From positions 7,000,425-7,064,424 of the forward strand of contig NZ_JAQNDM010000002.1 of the NCBI RefSeq assembly GCF_028368975.1: a stretch of 64,000 nucleotides of DNA, in the 5' to 3' direction. Numbering within the stretch: the first letter of the stretch is position 1; every line of letters begins with the position of its first letter. Both the position numbers and the translations under genes were made by a program. Source of the DNA: Stigmatella ashevillena (GTDB lineage Bacteria; Myxococcota; Myxococcia; Myxococcales; Myxococcaceae). The notes beneath the pieces are model-generated. The model was not told the origin of the DNA. It did no database searches and saw only the letters and a program-made list of their open reading frames with translations. Shown piece by piece: positions 45,461-54,253 of this stretch.

Positions 45461-45738
45461 GGTTCCCCCTTCCCGCTGTGAAAGAGATAGCGGGCGATCG
45501 CGATGGTGCCCAAGGAGCTGATGATGGCCAGCACCAGCGCCACGTTCAGCAGACCCGGCTCCCGGGTGAGCACCGCGTACACGGCGATGCCTCCCACCAA
45601 TTGCAGGGAGATCAGATCCAACGCCACCACCCGGTCCGGCAGCGTGGGCCCGAGGATCAACCGGCAAAGCGTGAGCAGGGACGAGACTCCCAGCGCCGTC
45701 AACACCCCGTGCAAGAGCCCTTCGAACCAGCCACTCAT
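45457..45738 (-). CDS. mnhF: Mrp Na+/H+ antiporter subunit F
   Basis: 93 residues with three helices. RLILGPTLPDRVVALDLISL is the MrpF signature, with the conserved Arg-Asp pair in PDRVVALD. It starts at MSGWFEG and overlaps mnhE and mnhG by 4 bases each. The longer frame to 46230 runs through mnhE and is not coding. Confidence 0.93.
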   Translation of the reverse strand: MSGWFEGLLHGVLTALGVSSLLTLCRLILGPTLPDRVVALDLISLQLVGGIAVYAVLTREPGLLNVALVLAIISSLGTIAIARYLFHSGKGEP

Positions 45739-46208
45739 CGCAGCACCCGGAGCAGGGGACGTTCCACGTTCTCCCTCATGTTCCGGATGAATTCTTCCCG
45801 GGTCGTGGTGAACATGTTGTGCACGTACAGCACCTTTCCGTCTTCCGAGAGGTCCAGCCCCAGGGAGCCCGGGGTGAAGTTGATGATGAGCAAGAGCAGC
45901 GTCACCTCCAGATCCGTGCGCGCCTCGGTCTCGAACGCATAAATGGCGGGTTGGTTGTTGATGCCCGGGGTGGCGATCTCCCGAGCCAGCCGCCAGTTGG
46001 TCGTGAGCACCTCCCGGAGGAAGAGCGCCAGCAGCTTCAGGATGTCCACCAGCTTGCGCGCATAGGGCGAAGCCCCCGGCTCCGGGGTGACGAAGGACAG
46101 CAGGAGCAGGCCCATCACGAAGCCGATGGCCAGGTTGCCCAGGCTGATGTCGTCCTGCACCGCGGCCCACAGGAACGCCAGCACCAGGTTCCACAGGAAG
46201 GCATTCAT
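45735..46208 (-). CDS. mnhE: Mrp Na+/H+ antiporter subunit E
   Basis: 157 residues. Helical N-terminus (FLWNLVLAFLWAAV; LAIGFVMGLLLLSF), then LLLLIINFTPGSLGLDLSED and KVLYVHNMF, the MrpE core. It is required for stability of the antiporter. ATGA overlaps at both ends show a tightly coupled operon. Confidence 0.93.
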   Translation of the reverse strand: MNAFLWNLVLAFLWAAVQDDISLGNLAIGFVMGLLLLSFVTPEPGASPYARKLVDILKLLALFLREVLTTNWRLAREIATPGINNQPAIYAFETEARTDLEVTLLLLIINFTPGSLGLDLSEDGKVLYVHNMFTTTREEFIRNMRENVERPLLRVLR

Positions 46209-47689
46209 GTGTCACCGCCCAGGACCGCATGAATGTAGGTGTCCCGGTCCAGGAGTTGGCCCGCCGCCGCGTCGGAGAGCACGAACAGGGGCTGTGCCCC
46301 CAGCCCCAGCCCCAGCATCACCAGTGCCAGCACCACGCACGGTCCCAGCATGGCCGCTGGCCCGGAGGGGCCCCGTGCTTCCTGGAGAGGCGTCTTCCAG
46401 AACACCTCTCGCCACACCTTGATCAGGATGTAGAGCGTGAGCAGCCCCACCCCCGCCCCCACGGCCGCCACGCCCCACGCCTCTGCCCGGAGCGCCGCGC
46501 GCAGCAGCCCCATCTTGGCGAAGAAGCCCGAGAAGGGGGGAATGCCCGCCAGGGACAGCGCGGGCACCAGGAAGAGCAGGCCCAGCAGGGGGTGGGTGCG
46601 GGACAGCCCTCCCATTTTTCCCAGGTGGTGTGTGCCAGTGATTCGCTCGAGGGCCCCGGTGACGAAGAAGAGCGCCGATTTGGCGCAGACGTAGTGCACC
46701 CAGTAGGCAATGGCCGCCGCCAGCGCCATCCGGGTGGACAGGCCCAGCCCCACCAGCAGGTAGCCCACCTGGCTGATGATCTCGAAGGAGAGCAGCCGGC
46801 GAAGGTCGTACTGCACCACCGCCCCTGTCACCCCCACCAGCATGCTGAGCACCGCCATGCCCAAAATCACCGGCTGGGTCAGCGCCGGATCTCCCGAGAA
46901 GAGCAGGGTGAAGGTCCGGAACAGCGCGTAGACGCCCACCTTGGTGAGCAGCGCGGAGAACAGCGCCGTCACCACCACCGGAGGCGTGTGGTACGAGGCC
47001 GGCAGCCAGAAGGAGAAGGGGAAGGCGGCGGACTTCAGCCCGAACACGGCCAGGAGCAACATGGCCGCTGCCGTGGCGAGCGGCGGCTGCTTCGTCCCTG
47101 GCAGCCGCATCGCCAGGTCCGCCAGGTTCAGCGAGCCTCCCACGGCGTAGAGCAGGGCCAGGGCGATGAGGAAGAGGGCCGAGCCCAGCAGGCTGAGCGT
47201 CATGTACTTCAAGCACGCCTCAAGCCGCTCCCGCTCCGCCTCCAGCGCCAACAGGACGAAGGAGGCGACAAGCATCAGTTCGAACCAGACGAAGAGGTTG
47301 AAGAGGTCCGCGGTGAGGAAGCTGCCGCTCACCCCCGCGAGCATCACCAGCACGAGTGGGTAGTGCGCCCCGGCCTCCTGCCGTTCTTCCAGCGAGCCCG
47401 CCGAGTACACCACGCACAAGAACCCCATGGCTCCCGACAGCAGCACCATCATCGCGCTGAGCAGGTCCGCGGCCAGGGTGATGCCCACGGGGGCCTCCCA
47501 GCCTCCTACCCGGAGCACCTGCACGCCCTCGTGCCACACCGTGTGCAGCAGCCCGGCGGCCACGGAGGTCAGCGCGGCCGTGGCCCCCAGGGCCAGGGCC
47601 CGCCGGGGCCCCGCCCGTTGGGGCAGCAGCAAGCTCAGCGCCGCGGCGGCCAGGGGAATGAGCAAGGGAAGGATGAGGACGTTCGTCAT
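46205..47689 (-). CDS. mnhD: Mrp Na+/H+ antiporter subunit D
   Basis: 494 residues from ATG 47689, about 14 helices. It is related to complex I NuoM/N, with conserved FVWFELMLVASFVLLAL (key Glu), LKSAAFPFSFWLPASYHTPP (key Lys) and LLTKVGVYALFR. It forms a proton/Na+ channel-like subunit. The frame extending to 48073 is out of register with mnhC and rejected. Confidence 0.95.
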   Translation of the reverse strand: MTNVLILPLLIPLAAAALSLLLPQRAGPRRALALGATAALTSVAAGLLHTVWHEGVQVLRVGGWEAPVGITLAADLLSAMMVLLSGAMGFLCVVYSAGSLEERQEAGAHYPLVLVMLAGVSGSFLTADLFNLFVWFELMLVASFVLLALEAERERLEACLKYMTLSLLGSALFLIALALLYAVGGSLNLADLAMRLPGTKQPPLATAAAMLLLAVFGLKSAAFPFSFWLPASYHTPPVVVTALFSALLTKVGVYALFRTFTLLFSGDPALTQPVILGMAVLSMLVGVTGAVVQYDLRRLLSFEIISQVGYLLVGLGLSTRMALAAAIAYWVHYVCAKSALFFVTGALERITGTHHLGKMGGLSRTHPLLGLLFLVPALSLAGIPPFSGFFAKMGLLRAALRAEAWGVAAVGAGVGLLTLYILIKVWREVFWKTPLQEARGPSGPAAMLGPCVVLALVMLGLGLGAQPLFVLSDAAAGQLLDRDTYIHAVLGGDT

Positions 47690-48051
47690 TCGCCGGGCGC
47701 GCTGGGGGGAGGCACTTCGGTGTTCAGGTGCTTCATCTCGTCGCTGCCCACCGTGCGCTCGGCCAGGTGCACCAGCACCAGCAGCAGCGCCAACATGCCA
47801 AAGTTGATGACGATGGCCGTGAGGATGAAGGACTGGGGGACGGGGTCCGCCAGTTGCCCCACCGGTCCTCCGCTTTTGGGCAGCAGGGGCGGAAGCGATC
47901 GCGTCACCTTGTTGGTGGTGAACAGGGCGAGGTTCGTGGCGCTGCCGAGCAACACCAGCCCCAGTGCCAGCCGCACCGTGCTGCGTCGCAACATGCTGTA
48001 GATGGCGGCTGCGTAGAGCATCCCGACGACCAGGATGAGTCCCGTCTCCAT
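47686..48051 (-). CDS. mnhC: Mrp Na+/H+ antiporter subunit C
   Basis: 121 residues, three helices, NuoK-like. LVVGMLYAAAIYSMLRRSTV, LGLVLLGSATNLALF and SFILTAIVINFGMLALLLVL are characteristic. The start ATG 48051 shares one base with the mnhB stop (TAATG). Confidence 0.94.
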   Translation of the reverse strand: METGLILVVGMLYAAAIYSMLRRSTVRLALGLVLLGSATNLALFTTNKVTRSLPPLLPKSGGPVGQLADPVPQSFILTAIVINFGMLALLLVLVHLAERTVGSDEMKHLNTEVPPPSAPGE

Positions 48052-48497
48052 TAGAGGTCCTCCTTGCCGCCACCCTGGGGGGCCTCGCCCTCTTCGAGGG
48101 CGAAGATGAAGCCCAGCGTTGCGCCCACCACCACCAGGTACACGCCCACGTCGAAGAGCATCGGCGTGCCCAGCGAGAGCGTTTCTCCCCAGGGGAGGGA
48201 GACTTCCGTCCACGCCGCGCGCAGGAAGGGCTTGCCGGTGACGAGCGGCAGCGAGGCGCTGCCCAGCACGACCAACACGCCCAGCGCCATCAGCCGCACC
48301 GGCGGTACCCGCACCAGTCGGCGCACGGTCTGCACATCGTAGGCAAAGAGGTAGAGGATGAGGGCCGCGGACGTCATGAGGCCTCCCACGAAGCCGCCGC
48401 CCGGCGCGTTGTGTCCACGCACCAGCAGCACCAGGGACAGCTGGAGCAGCACGGGCGTCATGCTCCGCGTCACCGTGCGCAACACCACCGCATTCAT
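48051..48497 (-). CDS. mnhB: Mrp Na+/H+ antiporter subunit B
   Basis: 148 residues, four helices. VRGHNAPGGGFVGGLMTSAA is the MnhB signature, with LVVVGATLGFIFALEE near the end. It overlaps mnhA by 4 bases. Subunits A and D are thought to move ions, and B is essential for the complex. Confidence 0.95.
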   Translation of the reverse strand: MNAVVLRTVTRSMTPVLLQLSLVLLVRGHNAPGGGFVGGLMTSAALILYLFAYDVQTVRRLVRVPPVRLMALGVLVVLGSASLPLVTGKPFLRAAWTEVSLPWGETLSLGTPMLFDVGVYLVVVGATLGFIFALEEGEAPQGGGKEDL

Positions 48498-50785
48498 GCC
48501 TGTCTCCTTCGGCGGGAGGGACGGAAGAGGAGGTAGACGCCGAGGCTCGCCGTGGCCAGCACGGTGGTCTCTCCCATCGTGTCGAGGGCGCGGAAGTCCA
48601 CGAGGATGGTGTTGACGACGTTTCGCCCGTGCGCCTCGGAGGCGCTGCGCGCGGTATAGGCCTCGGCCAGCCGCGTTTGGGGGGGCGCGGCCGAGGCATG
48701 GAGCAGGGCCCAGGAGATGAGCCCGCCGGCCGTCAGCGACAGCGCCGCGTCCCGTAACCGGGAGCGCCCTCCCGAGGGCTGGACCGGAAAGCGCGAGAAG
48801 ATGAGGGCAAAGAGGATGACGGTGAGCGTCTGCACCACCACCTGGGTCAGGGCCAGATCCGGTGCGCCCAGCAGCACATACACGAACGACTCGGTCAGCC
48901 CCACCACGCTCAGTGCCATGAGGGCGGTGAGCACCGAGCGTGTCTTCACGGCCAGGCCCGTGGCCAGCACCAGCAGCGCCAGCACCGCCGCCTCATGGAG
49001 ATGAAGCGTCCGTTTCATCCCCTCGGGAATGCCCATCCGCAACACGAGGGGCAGCGCGAGCAGTCCCGCCACCGCGGTCACCGTGATGAAGGTGTAGCGG
49101 TACAGCGAGCCGTTCTGGAGCCTCCCCGTCACGAAGTCCGCCAGCCGGCGCAGGCCGGAGAGGCTCAGAGTATAGAGGTGCGAGGGGCCCCAGCGATCCA
49201 TGCGCAGCGCGGCCAGGGTTCTGCGCAGCGGCTCTCGGAGCGCGTAGACAGCGCCTCCCAGGGCGAGGCTGGCGGCGCTCCATCCCAGCTCCGGCGTCAG
49301 CCCGTGCCAGAGCGTCAACTCCAGGTGTTCCCCCTCTGGACCCGAGATGGCGCGCGCGGCTCCCGCCAACAAGGGCCCGGCCCACCCCGGCGCAAGGCCC
49401 AGCACGCCCCCGCAGACGGCGAGCGCCAGCGGAGGCCCCCACAGGACAGGAGAGGCCTCGTGTACGTCCCGCCCGGCCTCGCTTCGTGGGCCCAGAAAGG
49501 GGCTCAGGCCCACCCGGGCGGCGGTCCCCACCAGCAGCGCGAAACCCAGCCCTGTGCCCACGGCCAGCCCCCAGCCTCCCGGCGCGTGCCGTGAAGCCCC
49601 GTAGACGAGCTCCTTGCCGATGAAGCCAAAGAGCGGAGGGAGCCCCGCCATGGACAGCGCCGCCAACCCCGCCGCGCTCGCGGTGAAGGGCATGGCCTTT
49701 CGCAGTCCTCCCAGTCGCGGCAACTCCCGGGTTCCCGCCGAGTGGTCCACCGCGCCCGCTACCAGGAAGAGGGCGCCTTTGTAGAGGGCGTGCGCCGTGA
49801 GGAACACCCCCAAGGCCTGCGCGGCTCCGGGCGTGCCCAGCCCCAGCAGCAGCACCAGCGTGCCCAGGACGCTCACCGTCGCATAGGCCAGCACCCGCTT
49901 GAGGTCCGTGTGGCCGAACGAGAGCAGCGCGCCGCCCACCATCGTCACCAGCCCCACGGTGACGAGCGCGGCCTTCCAGGCCGGCGTGCCGCCCAGCACA
50001 GGCGAGAGCCGGGCCAGCAGGTACACGCCGGCTTTCACCATGGTGGCCGCATGCAGGTAGGCGCTCGCGGGGGTGGGCGCCGCCATCGCCGACGGGAGCC
50101 AGAAGTGAAAGGGCACCTGGGCGGACTTGGTGAAGGCGCCTCCCAGCACCAACAGCAGGATGGCCAGGGACAGGGGACCTTCGCGCAAGGCGGGCCCCGC
50201 GGTGTGCATCTCGGACAGGGTGAGCGTTCCAGCCACCCACCCCATCAGCAGCAGCCCCAGCAGCAGGGCCTGTCCTCCCAGGGCCGTCACCATCAGGGCA
50301 CGCAGGGCCGCCTGGCGTGCGTCCTCCTTCTCGCTGTCGTGGCCGATGAGGAAGAAGGAGCTCACGGTGGTGAGCTCCCAGCAGGCGAACAGGAACAGGG
50401 CGTTGTCGGCGAGGACGAGCCCCAACATGGAGGCCATGAAGAGCAGCAGCCAGCCCAGGAAGCTCCCCAGCCGGGGAGAGTCCTGAAGGTAGGCCCCCGC
50501 GTAGAGGACGATGAGGGTGCCCATCCCGGTGATGAGCAGGGCCATGAGGAGGCTCAGGCCATCGGCGCGCAAGGAGAGCGCCACCCCCAGCTCGGGCACC
50601 CAGGGGACATGGAAGGACGGAGGCGTCCCGGAGAGGGCCTCGGGCACGAGCGAGGCCAGCCACACCGTGAGGCTCAGGGGGACGAGGCTCAGCGAGAAGC
50701 TCGCGCCGCGCCGACTCACCCGGACCACCAGGGGCGCCAGCGCGGCGGTGACCAGGCTGCTGAGAAGGATGGCGAGCAGTGCCAT
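48494..50785 (-). CDS. mnhA: Mrp Na+/H+ antiporter subunit A
   Basis: 763 residues. The NuoL-like part (1-500) has FACWELTTVSSFFLIGHD, FTKSAQVPFHFWLPSAMAAP and SAYLHAATMVKAGVYLLARL, with the conserved Glu and Lys residues. The C-terminal part carries the MbhD/DUF4040-like segment (LTESFVYVLLGAPDLALTQV) and an MbhE-like end (GRNVVNTILVDFRALDTMGE). It is the first gene of the seven-gene operon, ordered A-B-C-D-E-F-G. It exports Na+ (or K+) for protons and supports alkali and salt tolerance. Confidence 0.96.
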   Translation of the reverse strand: MALLAILLSSLVTAALAPLVVRVSRRGASFSLSLVPLSLTVWLASLVPEALSGTPPSFHVPWVPELGVALSLRADGLSLLMALLITGMGTLIVLYAGAYLQDSPRLGSFLGWLLLFMASMLGLVLADNALFLFACWELTTVSSFFLIGHDSEKEDARQAALRALMVTALGGQALLLGLLLMGWVAGTLTLSEMHTAGPALREGPLSLAILLLVLGGAFTKSAQVPFHFWLPSAMAAPTPASAYLHAATMVKAGVYLLARLSPVLGGTPAWKAALVTVGLVTMVGGALLSFGHTDLKRVLAYATVSVLGTLVLLLGLGTPGAAQALGVFLTAHALYKGALFLVAGAVDHSAGTRELPRLGGLRKAMPFTASAAGLAALSMAGLPPLFGFIGKELVYGASRHAPGGWGLAVGTGLGFALLVGTAARVGLSPFLGPRSEAGRDVHEASPVLWGPPLALAVCGGVLGLAPGWAGPLLAGAARAISGPEGEHLELTLWHGLTPELGWSAASLALGGAVYALREPLRRTLAALRMDRWGPSHLYTLSLSGLRRLADFVTGRLQNGSLYRYTFITVTAVAGLLALPLVLRMGIPEGMKRTLHLHEAAVLALLVLATGLAVKTRSVLTALMALSVVGLTESFVYVLLGAPDLALTQVVVQTLTVILFALIFSRFPVQPSGGRSRLRDAALSLTAGGLISWALLHASAAPPQTRLAEAYTARSASEAHGRNVVNTILVDFRALDTMGETTVLATASLGVYLLFRPSRRRRQA

Positions 50786-50959
50786 GAGCGGGACGTCGAG
50801 GCTGGGCCGCGGCGCCTGGGGTTCAGGCGCAAGAGGGGTGGAAGGGAGCCGCCTCAGGAGGCTACTCGGAGCTTCACACCCAGCCCGTGCTCTTCACCGG
50901 CTCATGTCCGGTACTCGCCATGCGGTGGCCCCGCGGGCACGGGGCCTACCGAGAGGCGC

Positions 50960-51436
50960 TCAGCTCTCTTTTTTGATCTGCTGGGCGAGGTAGTTCGTCT
51001 CGCCCACCTGCTTCATCAGCTCGACCTGGGCCTCGAGCCAATCGATGTGCTCCTCGGTGTCCTCGAGGATGCGCTCCAGCAGCTCCCGGCTCCCGTTGTC
51101 GGAGCGCTTGCGGCACTCCTCGATGCCCTCGTTGAGGGTCTTCTGGGAGGCCAGCTCCAGGTTCAGGTCCAAGCGGATCATCTCGGGGATGCTCTCGCCC
51201 ACGTTCACCTTGCCCAGACGCTGCAGGTTGGGAAGTCCCTCGAGGAACAGCACCCGCTTGATGAGCCGGTCGGCGTGCTTCATCTCGCCGATCGACTCCT
51301 CGTAGATCTTCTTCGCGAGCCGGTCATACCCCCAGTTCTCCGCGATGCGCGCGTGCAGGAAGTACTCGTTGACCGCCGTCAGCTCGTTGGTCAGGACATC
51401 GTTGAGAAGCTTGATGACTTCCGGGTCGCCTTTCAT
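50960..51436 (-). CDS. bfr: bacterioferritin
   Basis: 158 residues. Ferroxidase ligands are in NELTAVNEYF (Glu18), EMKHADRLIKR (Glu51, His54) and EDTEEHIDWLE (Glu127, His130), and the haem-binding Met is the M of EMKHAD. Length and motifs are standard for a 24-mer iron store. Its ATG overlaps the stop of bfd (ATGA), an order in which the ferredoxin that releases iron is made with its partner. The longer frame upstream is the antisense of nothing but is not needed. Confidence 0.96.
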   Translation of the reverse strand: MKGDPEVIKLLNDVLTNELTAVNEYFLHARIAENWGYDRLAKKIYEESIGEMKHADRLIKRVLFLEGLPNLQRLGKVNVGESIPEMIRLDLNLELASQKTLNEGIEECRKRSDNGSRELLERILEDTEEHIDWLEAQVELMKQVGETNYLAQQIKKES

Positions 51437-51672
51437 GGTGCCGCGGACGCTAACTGGGGCGTCCGGGCAGCACAACCCTCGCGGCAGGCTGACTTCGTGC
51501 CCGCTGCATGACACTTGGCCTCCACCAGCATCTGCGCAAGCTGGTCTTGACACCCTCCACAGCTGGTTCCCGCCCCGCAGGCTTCTCCCAGGCCTTCTAC
51601 CGTCCGGACTCCCTCAGAGATGTGGGCGCGGATGAGCCGATCCGAGACGACATGACAGAGGCAAACAATCAT
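51433..51672 (-). CDS. bfd: bacterioferritin-associated ferredoxin
   Basis: 79 residues. The [2Fe-2S] cysteines are MIVCLCHVVSD and GTSCGGC, the Bfd/BFD-like fold. An extra Cys-containing tail (KSACREGCAA) makes it slightly longer than E. coli Bfd. It reduces the haem of bacterioferritin to mobilise iron. A Fur-box-like sequence lies 9 bases upstream of the start codon, implying expression under iron limitation. Confidence 0.9.
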   Translation of the reverse strand: MIVCLCHVVSDRLIRAHISEGVRTVEGLGEACGAGTSCGGCQDQLAQMLVEAKCHAAGTKSACREGCAARTPQLASAAP

Positions 51673-51680
51673 GCCGGAAT

Positions 51681-51699
51681 GATAATGAGAATAGGTTTC
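51681..51699 (-). promoter_or_regulatory. Fur-box-like site of bfd-bfr
   Basis: GATAATGAGAATAGGTTTC matches the 19-base Fur consensus at 14 positions, with the first eight bases identical. It is just upstream of bfd and could repress bfd-bfr when iron is plentiful. Confidence 0.6.
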
Positions 51700-51765
51700 A
51701 AAAATCTAGAGGGGGGGATGTAGGTGCCGGCGGGGTGTTCAGCCCTGGGCGCTGCCCGAGGGGGG

Positions 51766-51814
51766 AAAAAGCGAAGGCGGCCGAGCGAGCGTTGGAACGC
51801 TCTGCTGGCCGCCT
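51766..51814 (-). terminator. rho-independent terminator after the chitinase gene
   Basis: On the minus strand AGGCGGCC and GGCCGCCT (51814-51807 with 51782-51775) form the outer stem. An inner GAGCGTT/AACGCTC stem caps it, and TTTTT follows at 51770-51766. It lies 28 bases past the chitinase stop (51842). Confidence 0.75.
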
Positions 51815-51841
51815 GCTCACATCATTATAAGGGGGAGTGTC

Positions 51842-53290
51842 TCAGCAGCCGCCGAGCGACTCCCAGGGGCCCCACTCGGCGCCGTTGGGGGCCTCGTTCT
51901 GGGTCCACCACTTCGCGCGCCACAGCTTGCCGCCGTGGGTGGCCTTGTCGTCCTTGACGTAGACCTGCGTGGACTGCCACGCAGCCACCCCGGAGCAGTT
52001 GCCGCCCGTTCCGCCCGTCACCGAGATGGAGACCGTGCCGGAGACCGTCGAGGCCCCGCCATTGTCCGTGGCCCGGGCCGTCAGCGCGTAGCTGCCGCCC
52101 GCCGTCGGCTTCCAGGTGATGCTGTAGGGAGAGGAGGTGTCCTCGCCCACCTTGGTGGCTCCGGCGAAGAACTCGACCCGGGCGATGGTCCCATCGCTGT
52201 CCGCGGCGTTGGCCGACAGGGTGATCGTGCTCCCGGCGGCATAGGAGGCCCCCTGGGAGGGGGCCGTGAGGCTGACGGACGGGGGCTGGTTGGTTCCCGT
52301 TCCCCCCTGGACCACCTGGTAGATGGCATGGAGCAGCGAGGTGCTGGTGCTCTGGGTGTCCTGGGAGATTTCCCAGATCATCACGCCGCCGCCCTGCTGG
52401 CTGCCCAGCCGGGCCTTCGCCTGGATGGTGGCGATGCCGTTGTAATAGATGTCACCCACGTTGTCCTTGTTGGGGGCCTGGGCGTCCATCTGCACGAGCT
52501 GGGCGTAGGTATAGGCGGAGGACTGCGAGCGGCCGTAGAACGGAACCCCCAGCACGGCCTTGCTCTGGGGCAGCCCGCGGCCCTTCCAGTAGTTCAGCGA
52601 CTGCACGGCGGTGTCATACGTGGAGTGGGGGTAGCCGGCGTCGTAGGCCATGATGTTGAGGAAGTCGACGTCACTGAACGAAGACGAGGGGATGCCCTCG
52701 CCCCCATAGGCGGCCACGACCGCCGCGGTGAGCAGCTTGCCGCGGGCGTGAAGCGCTGCGCCCAGCTCCCGCGTCAGCGCGCCGAAGTTCGTGGCCGAGG
52801 CCCCGGCCTCTGGCCACTCCCAGTCAATGTCCACGCCGTCCAGGCCCGCCTGCTCCACGAAGTTCACCAGGTTGGTGATGAAGGTGGCGCGGGTGCTGGG
52901 GTTGGCGGCCAGCTGCTCGAAGGGCGCATCGTTGCCATCCATCCAGCCGCCCACCGCGATGATCACCTTGACGTTGCGGGCATGCGCCAACTGGACGAGG
53001 GACTGGAGTCGGCCGTCCCCGGGGCTCAGCCCGGTGATGCCTCCCTGGGCGGTGGGCAGCAGGAAGGCATAGATGATGTGGGAGAGCTTGTCGTACTGGA
53101 TGGCGTTGACATCCCCCTGCCAGGTGGGGAAGTAACCAACGACCTTGGTGGTGAGGGCTTGCCCCTCCACGGTGGCGGTGGGGCGCTCCAGGGAAGAATC
53201 GAGGGAATCGGGCTGTCCGGAGCAGGCCAACAGCGTGGCCAGCAACGCGGACCCAGCGGCCAGGGATCGGGACAGCAGGGGGATGCGCAT
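51842..53290 (-). CDS. secreted GH18 chitinase with Ig-like and CBM5/12 domains
   Basis: 482 residues from ATG 53290. The lipoprotein signal ends in TLLAC (C23). The GH18 barrel (48-340) has DGVDIDWEWP with D151, D154, D156 and the catalytic acid E158, plus substrate-assisting MAYDAGYP and VMIWEISQD. A Big_7-like Ig module (about 350-430, VEFFAGATKVGEDTSSPYSI) and a C-terminal carbohydrate-binding module type 5/12 (AWQSTQVYVKDDKATHGGKL ... NEAPNGAEWGPW) follow. It digests chitin outside the cell, which fits a predatory or saprophytic myxobacterium. It is followed by a terminator. Confidence 0.93.
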   Translation of the reverse strand: MRIPLLSRSLAAGSALLATLLACSGQPDSLDSSLERPTATVEGQALTTKVVGYFPTWQGDVNAIQYDKLSHIIYAFLLPTAQGGITGLSPGDGRLQSLVQLAHARNVKVIIAVGGWMDGNDAPFEQLAANPSTRATFITNLVNFVEQAGLDGVDIDWEWPEAGASATNFGALTRELGAALHARGKLLTAAVVAAYGGEGIPSSSFSDVDFLNIMAYDAGYPHSTYDTAVQSLNYWKGRGLPQSKAVLGVPFYGRSQSSAYTYAQLVQMDAQAPNKDNVGDIYYNGIATIQAKARLGSQQGGGVMIWEISQDTQSTSTSLLHAIYQVVQGGTGTNQPPSVSLTAPSQGASYAAGSTITLSANAADSDGTIARVEFFAGATKVGEDTSSPYSITWKPTAGGSYALTARATDNGGASTVSGTVSISVTGGTGGNCSGVAAWQSTQVYVKDDKATHGGKLWRAKWWTQNEAPNGAEWGPWESLGGC

Positions 53291-53336
53291 CAAGGAAGGA
53301 CGCCTCCTGAGTGAACTGACCTCTCTAGAGGCCCCC

Positions 53337-53362
53337 CCTTTTCTTTTCGGGTCAAGAAAAGG
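53337..53362. promoter_or_regulatory. inverted repeat in the chitinase leader
   Basis: CCTTTTCTT and AAGAAAAGG form a perfect 9-base inverted repeat with an 8-base spacer, about 47-72 bases upstream of the chitinase ATG. It could be an operator or a leader hairpin. The region is otherwise A/T-rich and free of genes. Confidence 0.5.
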
Positions 53363-53491
53363 CTGCAAAGACTGTGGAACCCGGATTGATGCTTGTCTTG
53401 CACATTTTACAATAATTTGGAAAACGGTTAATTCTGGAATGGCCAGTGGACCGATAGAACGGGAACAGGCCGTGAACGAGAGTGCCCGACC

Positions 53492-54253
53492 ATGTTGAGG
53501 AAGAGGACACGGCCCGCGGACCCCCAGTCCGGTCAGGCAATGGTGGAGGCGGCGTTGACGCTTCCGCTGACGGTCTTCCTCATCCTCGGCACGCTCCAGT
53601 ACTTCCTGCTGCTCCAGGCGCGGCTGTTGACGGAGTACGCGGCGTTCCGCGCGGTGCGCACCGGCAGCGTCAAGCACGGCGACTGCGAGGCCATGACCCA
53701 CGCGGCCATCGCGGCGCTGCTGCCGGCGTTCGCCCGGACCGACTCCGCGCGCCTGCTCGGCGAGGCCTTCTACGCCCACCGGGACAACCTCTACCAACCC
53801 ACGCAGGACTCGGGGCACAGCGGTGCCATCGTGTGGATCTCCCGCGAGCGCCCGCTGCGCGCGGAGCTGCGCGAGGACGAGGAAGAGTCCTTCGATGACC
53901 CGGCCCGCTACACCCGCATGGCGGACGTGGTGCGCCTGGAGGCGCGCCTCGTCTTCTGGTTTCCCATGCGGATCCCCTTCGCCAACTGGGTCCTGGGCCG
54001 GATGGTCCTCGCGGACATGGGGCTGCGCAATTACAACTACGTCAATCCGCTCATGCCCACCCAGGTGGCCCAATGGACGCGCCAGACGGCCTTCTCCCTG
54101 GAGGAGGCCCTCGGCGCGGAGATGCTCCTGCGCGCCGAGCGCAAAGAATACGTCTTCCCTCTCCAAGCCAACTACTCCATGCGGATGATGACCCCGCCCC
54201 GCCCCCAGCACTTCCTGACGCAGAACTGCGCGCCCGCGCCGGGGGGGCGATGA
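53492..54253 (+). CDS. TadE-like pilus/secretion protein
   Basis: 253 residues. GQAMVEAALTLPLTVFLILG (about 15-34) is the TadE-type N-terminal membrane anchor, followed by a large extracytoplasmic part. Its stop overlaps the next start (ATGA). Together with the next two genes it forms a set of pseudopilin-like envelope proteins. No CpaF ATPase or prepilin peptidase is adjacent, so the export machinery must be elsewhere. Confidence 0.8.
   Translation: MLRKRTRPADPQSGQAMVEAALTLPLTVFLILGTLQYFLLLQARLLTEYAAFRAVRTGSVKHGDCEAMTHAAIAALLPAFARTDSARLLGEAFYAHRDNLYQPTQDSGHSGAIVWISRERPLRAELREDEEESFDDPARYTRMADVVRLEARLVFWFPMRIPFANWVLGRMVLADMGLRNYNYVNPLMPTQVAQWTRQTAFSLEEALGAEMLLRAERKEYVFPLQANYSMRMMTPPRPQHFLTQNCAPAPGGR

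Noticed and set aside
53492-53540. Short minus-strand frame in the chitinase/Tad spacer
   Set aside because: Lies in a promoter-like region and has no family features.
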